Part shown: in pieces, positions 1 to 12,770 of the stretch
Position numbering within the stretch: the first letter of the stretch is position 1
Layout: each line of letters starts with the position of its first letter
NCBI GenBank assembly: GCA_902729315.2
Contig: LR746269.1
Coordinates: 3,172,001 to 3,236,000 of the forward strand
DNA length: 64,000 nt
Source of the DNA: Spirodela intermedia
Lineage: Eukaryota > Streptophyta > Magnoliopsida > Alismatales > Araceae
Direction: 5' to 3'
The notes under the pieces: generated by a model
What the model saw: the letters and a program-made list of their open reading frames with translations, nothing else
Databases searched by the model: none
Told to the model about the DNA's origin: nothing
Made by a program: the position numbers and the translations under genes

Positions 1-1925
1 TCTGCTCTTCCCACTCCGTGCTTGGCTCACCGGGCGGGCCCAAGTCAAAGCCCGGGCCCGGCCCTACTGGTTATTTTCAATGGGCCTGCGCAGAAAGCCC
101 ATTTCGTCCACAGTTCTCATGGTATGAGTCAGATTTTCACCTTGATCTCCTAGTTGATACTCTTAATTCTTTTAGGATTATCATATTAGACGGTTTATCT
201 TGCTTTTTCCCCCATTTTCCTTACCCCTTTCATTTTTCTATCAACATTTCCTTTTTGGCTATTGGTCTTTAGTAGGACAAGTTTAGAACTCAAATAATTT
301 AAAAATTCTTCACCTTGTATATTTTTAATAAATTATGATATATAGCCTTCATTATTATTTTTTAGTCGAATAAAAAACAATGGAATTTTTTTCTAATTTT
401 TTGGTGAGCATTTTATGTTTAAAGTTAAAAAAAAATGATTCAATATTTTAATCTTCAAAATTATTTTGAATAAATTTTTTAGATTAAATTTCAATTATTT
501 ATATCTGTCATTTTTAAATTATTTTCATAACAGCAATTAGTTGATGTATATTGACACCTATATGACAATCAAGATGGCTTGATAAAATAGAAACATAGAA
601 AATGTAGGCATTTGCATTAAAAGTGATTATTTCTCCAAATATAATAATCTTAGCCCATATAAGAAATATTTTCAGTTGTATTTAAAGATAAAAATTAATA
701 TTCTAAGGTGATTTATGATCATGGCTTGTGTAATGTGCCTAGCACTATTAATTTAAGTATTGAATAGCACCATTGACTATGAAAATAAAAAATAACATCA
801 ATCACAATGGCAGCCTAAAATTTTCATATGCCTACAAAGTTGCTAGTTTTAGTCACCATGTCTATTGTAAAAAATAAAAAAAATGAATAATATTAGTAGG
901 CACCCTAATAGTGATCAATTTAAACATTTTCCCTTCAGATTTAGGTAGTGATGAAGGCCTAAAACAAGAGTATTATTCTTAATATGGTTAGTATATGAAT
1001 TTTGACCTAAATGTTTACGGTTTCGAGTTTAGGATTGAGATTATAGGATTCTAATGAATCACCAATTCAACCTAGGGTTATGATGCCTTTCATTAATCCT
1101 TTGACAGTCTGCTAATCTAAGTTTACTCTCATGACCTATATCATAACTTCTTCAACTGATAGGGAAAAAAAAAAAAGGTAAGGAGAAGAAGGCAAACTAG
1201 TTAAAAGAGGAAAGGCACAATGAATGGAGCAATGGGACTTTGGGGAAGAGTTTGCCCCATGTTTATCAGATAATTCTTGCCATTAGACGAGCTAGCATAT
1301 TATCCCATGCTATTTCAAGAGAGCACTGGAAAGAATATTATTCTTGAGGATATTATTATTCAGAAAACAACCAAGTTATCGTCCAAATCATGCTCTTCAG
1401 TGTAAAAAAGTTTCCACTTTTAGTTATTCCATAAAACCCACAAGTTATGGTTCTTGATGAGAAGGGGGAATAGCAGAGAAATATGCTCTCCATTGAAGGA
1501 GAGAGAGCAGACCCTATTCATGGAAGAGTCTGATATCCATGGAAGCTACATACCAAAGAGTCTAATATTCCATCGTGTGAATCAGAGATGGTTATTCAGG
1601 GAGAATATGGTAAATAACAAGATTTACTCTTGAATACCAAACTCAGAAAGATAGATGCCGAGGACATTATTGCAGCAGTGATCTTCTCAGATTCTTCCCC
1701 CTGATATGGCTGGCGATAATTCAAATCAATAAAGTTTCCATTTTTTTCGTTCTGTGATAAAACCCAGAAGATGGAGATTCTGATCCAAAGAGAAGCAACA
1801 GATAACTTAAAATGTTCTATTTAGGGAATGCTTTCTAATCTCTGTACAGGCACAGGCGGGGAAGAAGATGCATACCAAAGAGTCTCATATTCCACTAGAT
1901 GAACGGAAGATTCATGCCCACTCTT
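1..1925. other. AT-rich intergenic sequence, no gene seen
   Basis: The first 120 bases are GC-rich with several GGGCCC-like words. The rest is AT-rich and has stops in all frames. I see no exon, RNA gene or mobile-element terminus. The right end probably contains the 3' untranslated region of the minus-strand gene that ends at 1926. Confidence 0.6.
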
Positions 1926-3727
1926 TCATGGGAAGAGCTGGATGTAGCCAGTGAGTATGCCGATGGCAAGTATGAGCAACGGTGGGACAAGAACGAATGC
2001 CCCGATTGTGGCGAAGAACTGGGAGTCGTTCCTCCGGGAGACCTTGTTCAGGTAGGCCTGCCTTTTGATGTTCCTCTTCTGCGAGATGGTGAGCGAAATC
2101 TTCCTCACATCAAGCCGCTTCCCCAGGGGGATGGTGAAGTCGCCGATCCTACCATCCACAAGAAGAGAGAGCCGCTCCCGAATCGTTGGCCTATAGAAGC
2201 CTTCCTCGCTCTCTGAGTCTGCTCACAGAAGCTTATTTTCATTAGAAAAGCTTCCAAAGTTAGAGAATCATGGTATTCTTGATTTCCAAAGTTAGTAATA
2301 TATATATATATATAAACCGCTCATGGAAGAAAATTTTCTTAGAAAACGCTTACAAAGTGGTTATTTCTCTCAGAAAAAATAGTAATGGTGTGCTTTTAAA
2401 TGAGAGAATAATGATATTCATAATTTCCAAAAGGAAAAAATGCCAATAAATAAATATACCACTTCCAGATGCCAATTGCTCCAGGAGATCCAACTGGGCA
2501 CGGGCAGAAGACCCTGTTAAAAGTATATACACAGAGTCACGTCAGCTACCAGCAGCAAAAGCAGAACGAAGAGGAGGAAATGGGTAAGTACGCAAGTTAA
2601 GAAGACTGGCTGAGACTGATGAGGGATCCGACTGGGTAATGGTGTTCGGACGATTCCAATTTTAGTAACTATTTTAGCCAGGATCAGGTTCAGGTGCCAT
2701 CATCTTTCTCAGGGATTCACTTCATCGTTCTGAGGAATTCTCACCTCAGCTGCTTCCAGCTTGTTGGTGGCTGATAGAAGCACAATCGTTGCAAACTAGC
2801 CTATTGATATTGTGTTCTTGGCCATCAGTTCTTCACTGTTCGTCAATATTAGTAACCTTATGAAGCTTCGTGTGCCTCCTAATAATCGATAGAAACCACG
2901 GGCTAATCCTCGTTTAGTCCAATGGATTACGGGGGTAGATTCCTACCTCAGTGGCCCTCTTTTGGAAAAATCCTGAGTTGATCCTCTGAACACGTATAAC
3001 CTGTCGTAACCTCAATATGTCTCATAAAATTAGTACCCATGTAAACTTAGTAGTGACTTTCCTTAGAACCCTAGTTTTGAATCAGAGGATCCCATTTCTT
3101 CCCCCATTAATGGATGAAAAAGGCATGTCGTAATGCGTCCTAAATTTCGTAACCTTGGATTCTGCAGATGATAGTCCTTGGATATCCTGAACTCGACGGC
3201 ATCTGTTCATGCTCGGAATCCATCGACGGTCCGCGCAACTCCAGATTCTTGTTTTGGCATCATAAAAGCACTTGAATGGAACAATCAGAAGATGAGGAAC
3301 TCCCCTGCCTGGATCACAATTCCGCAGATTAACCAACCCCCCCCCCCTCCCACCTGTACGAATCCTATCGAGATTTCCGCAGATTACTGGCAATATTCAC
3401 CAGCATACTCACTTCTCCATTCCTTTGTTCTCAACTTCAACCACGGGAAATCGTTGAGAGAGAGTGAGAGAGAGGCAGCAACCAACCTGAATACTCACAG
3501 CTGGTGGAGGTGGTGCCCTCTGCCACCTCTTCAGGTGACGCGGCCGCCACGACGGCGCTTCTTCCTCTCCGATCACCTAGCAACTTGCTCTGGGTCGGCC
3601 ATCTCCTCCTTCCCCATCGCCTTCGGCCGCAACTGCGAGAGACCTGGCGGACTCTCCGCGGCAGCGGCGGCGGCGGCGGCGGCACTGGTTGGAAAGGAGA
3701 GCAAGAGGCGGTAACGCTCCAAGCCAT
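1926..3727 (-). CDS. Predicted plastid-targeted single-pass membrane protein, uncharacterised, three exons
   Basis: I assembled this gene from splice signals. Exon 1 is 3727-3499 (ATG at 3727, donor GTGAGT), exon 2 is 2513-2460 (after TTTTAACAG, donor GTATAT), and exon 3 is 2218-1926 (after GTGAGCAG, stop TGA). The 576 bp give 191 residues with all phases consistent. Residues 1 to about 70 are rich in Ser, Arg, Ala and Pro and poor in acidic residues, like a chloroplast transit peptide. The middle is hydrophilic and includes VDGRIGDFTIPLGKRLDVRK and TISQKRNIKRQAYLN. The last 25 residues form one hydrophobic helix (FFATIGAFVLVPPLLILAIG) and a short TGYIQLFP tail. The compact C-terminal domain looks conserved, but I cannot name the family or a function. 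Exons 1 and 3 are well supported. The 54-bp exon 2 rests on splice sites and phase alone. Plastid location is inferred. Confidence 0.68.
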
Positions 3728-6700
3728 TTTCCGGGCAGCACCGGATCTCTCCACCATTTTTCCGGACACCTGGGCAGGAAAGGAGGGAGCTAGGAGAGCG
3801 GGCCCACGAGCCGCCTGCATCTCCCGCCACCACAAGCTCCTCCTCCATGCGGCCCCACCGCGCACAGGCGTGTTCTCTGCAAGCACCCTATATTTCTCAT
3901 AAAATAAATTAAAATTATTTGGGCATTGTCCCTTAAAAACTAATAATATCATATTAATAACATATTCTTCCCCACAATCGTCACCTGCTCATTTCCGTAA
4001 TTAGTAGAAAAGAGCTACCCCTAACAATGATATTATATCTTACTTACAAAGGGTAGAAGTCTAAGAGCTCATTGTGAGATCCACTTAAAATTATATGAAG
4101 AGATAATTGGTCAAACTACTGTAATTATGCTTGATTGCCTAGAAAAAGAATGTGGGGCTGCCCTTTTAATCTTGATTTTTCCCTTGAATATATGAAGATT
4201 TTGATATAAAATAAACCAAAGAATCAACTAAGATTTACTGAAATTGTTCATTATATTTGTAAAGTCCTAGAGATATATAAATGATAGTGTTTGGTGCTCG
4301 TAAAGTGAATATTTTTATTAGATAAAAAATAAGATTAGGTAAGATAAATATTTATCCTATTAATCTCTTAGTCGACAGAAGATTTTGTGGCAATAGGAAA
4401 AAGATGCAGATGAATCCTCTAAAGTCCTTAAGAATAATGGCAATTTCTTATACTCCACAATGACTAATAATTAGAAATTGGAGAATAATTCTACAAGGAT
4501 AACTAAGATATTCATTTTGAAATGCTAGAACTAAATCAAACCCCAAATTCTCAAATACATGATCTAAATGATATAACGAGATGATATGCTAAAAAATGGG
4601 CCTAATCCAATAAAAAAACCCTATATGAATCTAATAAGAATATAATTTAAAATTTTCACATATTCTCACATATAATAAAAACCCTATATAATTATTGCCA
4701 TATGTTAATGATGATACTCTAACTCAAAATGTGAATAATGTTATTCCCAAGTGGAACAAAAGGGGAAACAAGATGTGAAGGGGATGAAATATTAAACGTG
4801 ACTAGTGAGGTGAGTCAAATACCTATTAAGTATCTCATTTTGCAAATGGAGTAATTAGGAGACAATCAACCATGACTGTTTCAATGCATAATCAGACAAC
4901 TTTACCCCTTGTCTACTTTTCTACCTAATGATGGCCTTATCGTGATAATTGATTTGATCTCTTCTGATAATATGAGTCAACTATTGATTTGACTCTTTTT
5001 CATATAGCAAGAATATATAAAAATCAGTATGCATTCAATCCTTGACTCTCTTGGACTTTTTTAAAGGATAATATTGAAGATCAAATATATATTTATATTT
5101 TTTCCCATGTCTCTTTTGTAGTACACAACAATAATTTACCCATTTGACAATACAAGCTAATAGTCTCTCCCCCTTTCTTGTAATACCAAAAATTCATACT
5201 AGCAATATCAACTTGTTTCAAGGATTACAAATTTTAACTTTCATAAAATCATGCAATACATATTAGACAACCAATGTTAATGAGAATGACATTGTAGACA
5301 AACATTTGATGTAGTTCAACTTTGCTTGAGTAAAGTAAAATATTTTTTCAATAAGAAATATAAAAGCATAGTTGAACTCATGAAAAGGCATCCAAATATT
5401 GACAATGGTAATGGAATATATTCAAGCACATGTGAAATTCTGAATTTTTTTCAAATAAATTAATGAAATCTAGTAATCTAAAATGGTTAACATTTAATTT
5501 ATCAAGGTATGAAATGCTTTGAAGCTCAATAGTCCAAAATATTATAATGTATATTTAATGAATTAGATCATGAGAAAAAATTGAGAAATATTTTGAGGAA
5601 GATCAAGGAATATACAAAAGTAATACTTATCAATCATTGCAAGTATTGAGCCTAAGTTCTATATAAAATTACATGAATTGCATATAAAAATGATTCCATG
5701 TTACATGGTCGATGAAGAAATAATAATGCAGAACATAAGAATGAAAAATTATTTGAGGAAGTCATCGAAAGCATCATATCAAAAATAAAAAGTGCACAAA
5801 TTTAAACCATCAATAAAATATTGATTTGAAATATGCTAATATAATTTTAAAGTATAGCATAATTATCAATCAAAATGTTGTAAGAGTGATATAAGCTATG
5901 TTAGAACTCTCTTTGAGTCCAGAAAATAATTTAAAACTGAAAAATTCATGACTCTAAAACAACTTAAAATTCATGTAGCTTCCTCATTGAAACAATCAAA
6001 TGATATTTCGACAATCATTCACTCCTTATTGTCAACTAATTAGAAACATTTTACATCTTAGGCTTCAAAAAATCAGAATTTCTTTGGGATTTTGTTCCAA
6101 TCCTTCCTTCAAAATATTTTCAAGTTTGGTTGAAGTTGTTTCAGCCAAACCAACTAAATACATAGATGGGAAATGGAAATAGTCATTAGAGTGCTTAAAA
6201 TACAGAGTGGAAAAAATTAAAAATATACTTGTTAAAGGTTCAAACTTTTTACAATGGATAGTTATGCTTTCTAGCTCTAAAAATATATTGAATATTGAAT
6301 GTGCCAACATCTATGTCTAGCACATGAGAAACAATTGATAGCTTGTAATGTGAGGCTCAACACCTATACTCATACTATGGGAAAGTGATTTATTTTTGGA
6401 AAAATTTGGAAGGCCACCTATATGATATTGAAGGGGTTTAATGTTATTGTATGAGGAATGACCACCTATATCTAACACAACCATGTGTTGTATTTTTGTG
6501 GAATGTAGAAGTAGTGGGGGACTTTGATAGAAAATTATTATTGAAGGGTTTCATGAGGTTAGGTGAAACACCAACAAGGAGGGTTTGGGCCTAGATGAAT
6601 TAGTTTTTTTACAATCTTTGTTCTATTCTAAATTTTTTGTATGAGTGGATATACTGAAATAGGTTCTCACACAACTGTCTTGTTCTCAATAAGGGCTTAC

Positions 6701-8211
6701 TTAATGATGTCTTTCTCTCTATACGTAGGTTTTCTCTCGAGTCTTTCATCATCACTAAGGACATGAAAAGTTTTATACTAGTTTGTTTCTCACTTTGTTA
6801 CTTTCAATCTCAAATTATTATTTATATTATATTTACTTGAATTCTCAAATATATATTTATTTTTAACATCATTAATAGCCCAACAATACCAATATAACTT
6901 TTGTAGAGATCACGCACTTCACAGACACAACTAGGCTCTTAGCACCATATGCTTTATCTCAAATCTCTTTTTACTCATCACGTAAGTATCTCAGGATTTG
7001 AAGGACAGAATCAACCTTTGAAGTAGATGTTTCTTTGAATCATTACCACTGAATGAAGTATTGATGCAGCTTTCAATTTTCCATTCAAGTTTATGGTAGT
7101 TGAACCTCGATAAATTGAGAGAGATATTCCTTTGAGCATTGGTAGATGATGTATATTGGTCATTCAAATCTATATTTTTTATTCGCAAGTTCCTTTATTT
7201 TCCTCTCTAATCTCATGTCTTTTCTAATCTTGAAAACTAGTCACATGAATTCAAATATTTTTATGTTACTCCGTCTACATGCTAGTAACATTTGCTTGTT
7301 CTTTTTTCTCAAAGCTCACTATTCTCATATTTAGTATACCTGAAACTCAATATGCAAATTTATAACTTATTAACGATCATCTTCATTGTTGAGGTTGAAT
7401 TGGAATAGGGTTGTTATACTTATTGTTATCTCCACATCTTATGTCAACAAGTTATGGTCTAAAGTGTGTGTCTGACAATGATCTTTGCTGGTTCCTTACT
7501 TCTAAACTTATTGTTTACATGTATTTTATGCTTGAAATTTTATTTGAAGATTCATGACTTATTAATGATCATCTTTGTTTTTGGGGTCGAGTCCAAATAA
7601 GCCTATGTGTCTATCATTTTCTCCACATGTTTTGTCAATGTATCACAATTGTGTGACAATCACATAGCAATCATGTGGCAATCATGTGGCAATCACATGG
7701 CAATCACATGACAATTGTCTAGCAATTGTGTGGCAATTGTTTAGACTAAAAAACTTTGTTATGTTGATGTATCACCATAGTGTGGCTATAATGGAGTTGT
7801 TATCTTATTTATTTTCTCTCTCTTCCCACTATCTTTTTGAAGTTCCTATCTAAATGTAAAAGTTCAAGGTTGATTATTTTTTGTTGCAAAGGAATGGTAA
7901 GGACCAAGTCCAAGCCATGCCAAGTATAGAACAACTTCTAATGTTGAGGATTACATAGGGGAGACATGCTTAATATCTTTGGGTCATGCCCACGTATAAA
8001 TAAGCTTGACCTTATTAGGAGAGAAAAAAAGGTTAGAAAAAGAGCAAGTGAGAATGATAGATAAATAGGTAGAGAGAGAGAGAGAGAGCATATGTTATTT
8101 CAACTTGATTATGAGGAAAAGAGGATTGTAAAATTATCTTTAAGCTTCTAAAGTAAACACTACAAGTATAATTTTACTTAAGATCTCAGTTAGGAAAAGC
8201 TCAAGACAAAC
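3728..8211. other. AT-rich intergenic sequence
   Basis: The first part (3728-3900) probably holds the leader and promoter of the neighbouring minus-strand gene. The rest is AT-rich with no open frame of protein-like composition. The only structure I see is a short tandem array near 7.7 kb and a GA run near 8.08 kb. Confidence 0.6.
7641..7739. repeat. 11-bp tandem repeat array, about nine units
   Basis: Nine consecutive 11-bp units follow the consensus TGTGGCAATCA with variants CATGGCAATCA, CATGACAATTG and TGTGGCAATTG. The units alternate between TGTG and CACATG/CATGTG starts, so the array contains many short palindromes. It lies in noncoding AT-rich sequence and has no evident host gene. Confidence 0.85.
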
Positions 8212-8216
8212 TCACT

Positions 8217-9965
8217 TGACATGACCTAGTCATTGTATAGTAAATCACGTAAATTTAAAATTTATAAAACTAGAAAATATAAATTTTTAGATATTTAAAA
8301 ATATTTATGAACAAATATATCAATTATAATTTAATAAAACTTCTAAAAATAGTAGTAATTTTCTAAGTCGATCACAAGAATGTAATATAATATCAAGTAA
8401 TTATTCAGAATTTTTTTTCAAAGAATACTATTTTTTATAAATTTTACACTAAGAAATAAAAATAAAATATATTTAAAATTTACAAAAAATGAAAATAAAG
8501 ATGTAGACACCAAGATAATATTAGTGCTTGGCAAATGCAAATTGAGAGAAAATAGAATTCTATCTAGTGATTCTTATCTAAGTGATTATAGATGATTTAA
8601 TTGATTAAAGTAAGATCTGTAAAAGTCAGAAGAATCGTAATTGAATGAAATATAACTTGGTAAATTTAAATCACATAAATTATCACTAAATGAAGTAAAA
8701 ATTAAGTTGAAAGCAAGAAAATAGAGTTCCGGTGTCGCGGCAAGGTACATCGTTAATACACCAAAATCTTGAGTATTCAAGAAAATCATCGTGTAATGTC
8801 CATAGCTTTAAAATTTCTCTTTGAATAAGGACAATGTGGACAATCTCTAGATCTCCTTGCGAAATCTAGAGATCAATGAAATGGGTCGTCGAATCGTCTC
8901 CGGCAGCTGTCACCTAGCAGAATGAAAAAATGACAACTTTGTAGCTCCTCGACAGCTATCACTCGACGGAAAAGAGATGGATGGAGGTGGAGTACATGTT
9001 AGGGAGTTTCATCCTCAAATATATGTAGTAAGAGGAGACTCTTCATTGCATCCGGTACACTCTTAGGAGGTGGTGACTCATCTCCTAACAGATTGTCCTC
9101 TTCTTGACGACAACTTATTCGTTGATCAATCAGAGATATTTTACTCAATAGATTCACGATCTTTTTATCACAAATTATTTAGCAATTTTAGTAACAATAT
9201 TTCGTGAATTGTGTTGACAAAATTTTCACCGATGATCTAGCAATTCTGATGGCTTAATCCTTCACTAGTGATCTATAAAAAACTTACGATAATTAGATAA
9301 AAAATATGAATTTGGACTCTAAGAGGATTTGAACCTACTCTAGTTGTCTACCTATATGAGAGAGATTAAAATAAGTATTCTAATGCCTTTATCAAATGAT
9401 ATCATTATGACATATCTCTGTTATAAATAAGAGGTATTGTAAATATTAAAATCATCAAAACCTTTTTAGAGAAGGTGTGACACAGATTTAGTCTCACATC
9501 ACTTGTGTATTAGTATTTCAAGTGAATATATAGTAATATTAGATTTACAAATAATGAGTCATTTTTTTCTATGTGTATGATCACTCTTTACCTCATAGTC
9601 GACTAGCCACTAGTGACGTAGAAGGGGAGTGGCGTATATGTGCCCTTATTGGTCCTAGTCACTCGAGCCTTGTGACTTCTCCCTAACTATGCTTTAGATT
9701 ATTTAGGGGCTCAGTTGGCCAATAGTACCCCCTATTTTATTATATTTTTATTTTTATTTTTATTTTTTTCTTTATTTATCTCAAAAATAAAATTATAAAA
9801 ATTATAGAAATTCATATAAAATCACATAATTAGCCAAAAATTTACGTTAATTAATTGAAAACCATATTTCACACTTTAACATAAATATAAGTCTATTTAT
9901 CATGAGTTAAAGCTAAAACTATATTATTTTATTAGTTATTACCTTATGATAATAAAGACTTATCA
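8217..9965 (-). mobile_element. Solo LTR (long subfamily) of the Athila-like family, copy 1
   Basis: This 1749-bp block starts TGACATGACC and ends GACTTATCA. It is homologous over its full length to the LTRs of the element at 43934-59257 and in the same orientation, so its sense strand is minus. It is flanked by TCACT (8212-8216) and CCACT (9966-9970), a 5-bp target-site duplication with one C/T difference. No internal retrotransposon sequence adjoins it, so it is a solo LTR left by recombination between two LTRs. Confidence 0.9.
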
Positions 9966-10518
9966 CCACTAAAAGAATTTTTTAATTAAAATTGATTAAA
10001 AAATTATAGAAACAATATTATAAATATACCAAGTAATTTTCCTTCAATGGTCAAACTAGAATAAATGATCCTTCCCTCTAATTTATTAAAATTATTGTCA
10101 AGTCAATACAAATATGTTTGTCTCTAAAGAATTCAACATCAAAGGTGATGTTTGACTCAAAAAATACTTTTGGAGTCGTTGCCTTGCAGAGCGAATTGAG
10201 GAAGACTGCATTGACGACTTGGATGGGGGCAGAGGACATAACAGCTATACATCAGGACCGGTGTCTATCTACAATTAGAAGCACTTTGAGGGTGCGATAT
10301 GTAATAATAAATATATCGAGCGTTTCGGTAGGTTCGAAGAAGATGTGAAGGACCGCTACATTGTTTTGACTTGTTCAACCGAAGGAGTCTCAATCGAAAC
10401 GCGTCTTCCCAGTCATTCGGTGACGACTGGCGGCATGGACTTCCCAGCCGTGAGAGCGAGAAAGAGGAACAGAGGGAGACGAATGCATACATAGATAGGT
10501 AGATAGATAGAGATAAAG

Positions 10519-10520
<2 letters not shown>

Positions 10521-10575
<55 letters not shown>
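10521..10575. repeat. Long (GA)n microsatellite in the C2-gene leader
   Basis: A nearly pure GA tract of about 55 bases lies about 40 bases before the start codon of the C2-domain gene, in its presumed 5' untranslated region or core promoter. A CT tract follows at about 10752-10782 just inside intron 1. GA tracts of this kind bind BPC/GAGA-type factors in plants. That role is inferred here. Confidence 0.8.
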
Positions 10576-10579
<4 letters not shown>

Positions 10580-10615
10580 TTCTGGAGTGAGGAGGGAAGA
10601 GAAGGAAGCGGAAGC

Positions 10616-12770
10616 ATGGAGATGGGGATGAGGCTGAACGACCTTCTTGGGGTGCTTCGGGTGAGAGTGATCAGAGGCATCGACCTCGCCGTCCGCGACG
10701 TCGTCAGCAGCGATCCCTACGTTGTTCTCAAATGGGGCAAGCAGGTTCCTCCTCTCTCTCTCTCTCTCTCTCGCTCTCTCTCTACCTGTCCGTTATCCGT
10801 GAACTCCGCCCTCCACCTTTCTGTGCCGCCGTGTTTCTCTGATCTACCATAAAACCCTAGAACCGTGGAGTTTGGAGTGAAATGGTCGAGAAGGAACCTC
10901 CATATCCTCATCGAGCTTTCCTAATCTCCTGAGGGACGGCGAACAGAGGGAATCGAGATCGGAGGAATTCGATGAACCTTTCAGTCTTCCGCCGCCGCTT
11001 CTTCTTCGCCCTCCCCGCCAATCGGTCTGCGATTCACCCTCCGGCGTCGATTCCACGTAGGGAGATTAGGGAGCGCTTGGGGAAGAAGCAACAGTTGAAC
11101 AGAGAGACGTTCGAGAATGCGCAATAAGGGATGGTTGTCCTTCCTCGTAGGGTCCGGTGATGGAGATGAACGCCTCCTGACCGTTAGATCGACGGGCTGC
11201 TGTTGGGAAATGGATTCCATAGTCCAAACATACAGTAGACTCGACCGGGTAAACAATCATGAGGTTGAAGAACTATGTAGAGTATGAGGTCAGAAATACG
11301 ACAAACCATCCTAGCCTTCTATTTTGTGGGCAAGGTAGTGTCTCAGGGTCTCCCACCCCAGAATCGATTCCACGGGAGTCCATCACGAGCCTGGCGACGA
11401 AAGCTGCAGCAGCGGTCCCAGATAAACTAGCAAGGTCGTGGGAATGTGGGGGACCTCGCCACGTGTCGTCTTGAGAAAAATTATTCACTTGACTGAATAA
11501 TTAACATTTTCCCCGACGAGGGGAGAATATTCACGAGAATAAGTCTTGGCGTTAAGGGCGACGAGAAGAGAACTGAAGAGGTGGAGCGGAGGGAGGAAGA
11601 ACACGGGAGAGTCTGATCTGGTGAGGATAGATAGCATGGAGGGCATTTTGGGGCTGCTCAAGGTGCGCGTGATCAGGGGCAACGATCTCGCTGTGGAGGA
11701 CGTCCGCAGCAGCGACCCCTAGGTAGGTCGAGATGGACAACCAAGTAGGTCGCCTTTATCTCTCCTCCTCCCCAGTCCTGAGAGCCCTCCGCTCGTTGTT
11801 GCTGCTCTGCGAGCACCTGGACGAAGAAGAGGGGGCTTCCTATGGCGGAATCTTCACCTGAGTTTCTTCAGATTCCTTCTGTAATATCTGCTTCTGCGAC
11901 ACAACTCTGGAGCGCATTAGCTTGAGCGAATCATGGTCGGCCAGGCCTCTGATCTGATTATCTCGCCATTTTTCCCCCTTCTTCCACTTGTCCTTCACTC
12001 CCACTCGATCTTTAGATCCTGATCTTTGTTCCGTTCATCAATCGTCGTTCTACATGATCTGAGGTTTCCACTGTTCCTTGCTTCTGCTCATTTCAGTCCT
12101 TGTTCCTTGCAGAAATTGAAGACCCGCGTGGTGAAGAAGAGCGTCAATCCGGAGTGGAACGAGGACCTGACCTTGTGCGTTCTCGATCCCACTCATCCGA
12201 TCCACCTTGTGAGTTCTCTCCTCCCTCCCCATTCCCTCTCTCCCCCGTCTCCCTCATTCCCTCCCCTACTCTCTCTCACTCTCTCTCCCCGTCGGCTACA
12301 TCATGAAGGAGCGGGCTAAAGCTCCTAGAGCGAGAGAGATAAGGGGAGGGGGCCTGGCGGGCCGGGGTCAGAGAGAGAACGGGCGGGAGCCACCTGACCA
12401 GGCCCGGTTTTTATAAAGATGGATTTTTTTTTGTTTAATTATTGATTATTTTGTTTTTTGTCTGGTGGGGCCCATACATTAGACGGTATACGATAAAGAC
12501 ACGTTCACGGACGACCGGATGGGGAACGCGGAGATCGACATCCAGCCGTTCATCGAGGCGGTCCAGATGCGGCTGCGGGCCCTCCCCGATGGCGCGATCA
12601 TCCGGAAGGTGGTCCCCACGCGGACCAACTGCCTGTCCGAGGAGAGCAAGATCCACTTCCGCGACGGGAAGCTCGTTCAGGACATCATCCTCCGCCTCAG
12701 GAACGTCGAGTCCGGCGAGGTTGAGCTCCAGCTCCAGTGGGTCGACGTCCCCGCATCCCAGCGCGGTTGA
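10616..12770 (+). CDS. Small single-C2-domain protein, CAR (C2-domain ABA-related) family
   Basis: Exons are 10616-10744, 12113-12208 and 12483-12770 (stop TGA). They give 170 residues in one frame with GT/AG introns. Exon 1 encodes the first C2 strands and Ca2+ loop (VRVIRGIDLAVRD, SSDPYVVLKWGKQ, with Asp23, Asp28 and Asp33). Exon 2 encodes KLKTRVVKKSVNPEWNED. Exon 3 encodes the second Ca2+ loop YDKDTFTDD (Asp79, Asp81, Asp85 and Asp86) and the family-typical stretch KVVPTRTNC followed by LQLQWVDVP. Both length and motifs match plant CAR/GAP1-type proteins, which bind phospholipid membranes in a Ca2+-dependent way and recruit ABA receptors. Membrane recruitment here is inferred from the family. 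A second, broken first exon lies inside intron 1 (11636-11744), so the gene may be a fusion of two tandem copies. Confidence 0.9.
11636..11744 (+). pseudogene. Degenerate second copy of the C2-gene first exon
   Basis: An ATG at 11636 opens a frame reading MEGILGLLKVRVIRGNDLAV and then EDVRSSDP before an in-frame TAG at 11720-11722. One base out of frame, the sequence continues as VEMDNQ, the usual end of exon 1 in this family, and is followed by a donor-like GTAGGT at 11745. It therefore carries both a stop and a 1-bp frameshift. It resembles exon 1 at 10616 clearly at protein level but differs at many bases, so it is not a recent duplication. It could be the remains of the native first exon of the downstream exons, or a noncoding alternative first exon. 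Confidence 0.8.

Noticed and set aside
1899-2216. 105-codon plus-strand open frame
   Set aside because: It is the antisense shadow of exon 3 of the minus-strand plastid protein gene, which has a far more protein-like composition and proper splice signals.
3178-3714. Plus-strand open frame rich in Ala at its end
   Set aside because: It overlaps exon 1 and intron 1 of the minus-strand gene. Its alanine run comes from a GGC repeat.
7641-7739. CRISPR-like array
   Set aside because: The units are contiguous 11-bp repeats without spacers, in a plant nuclear genome.
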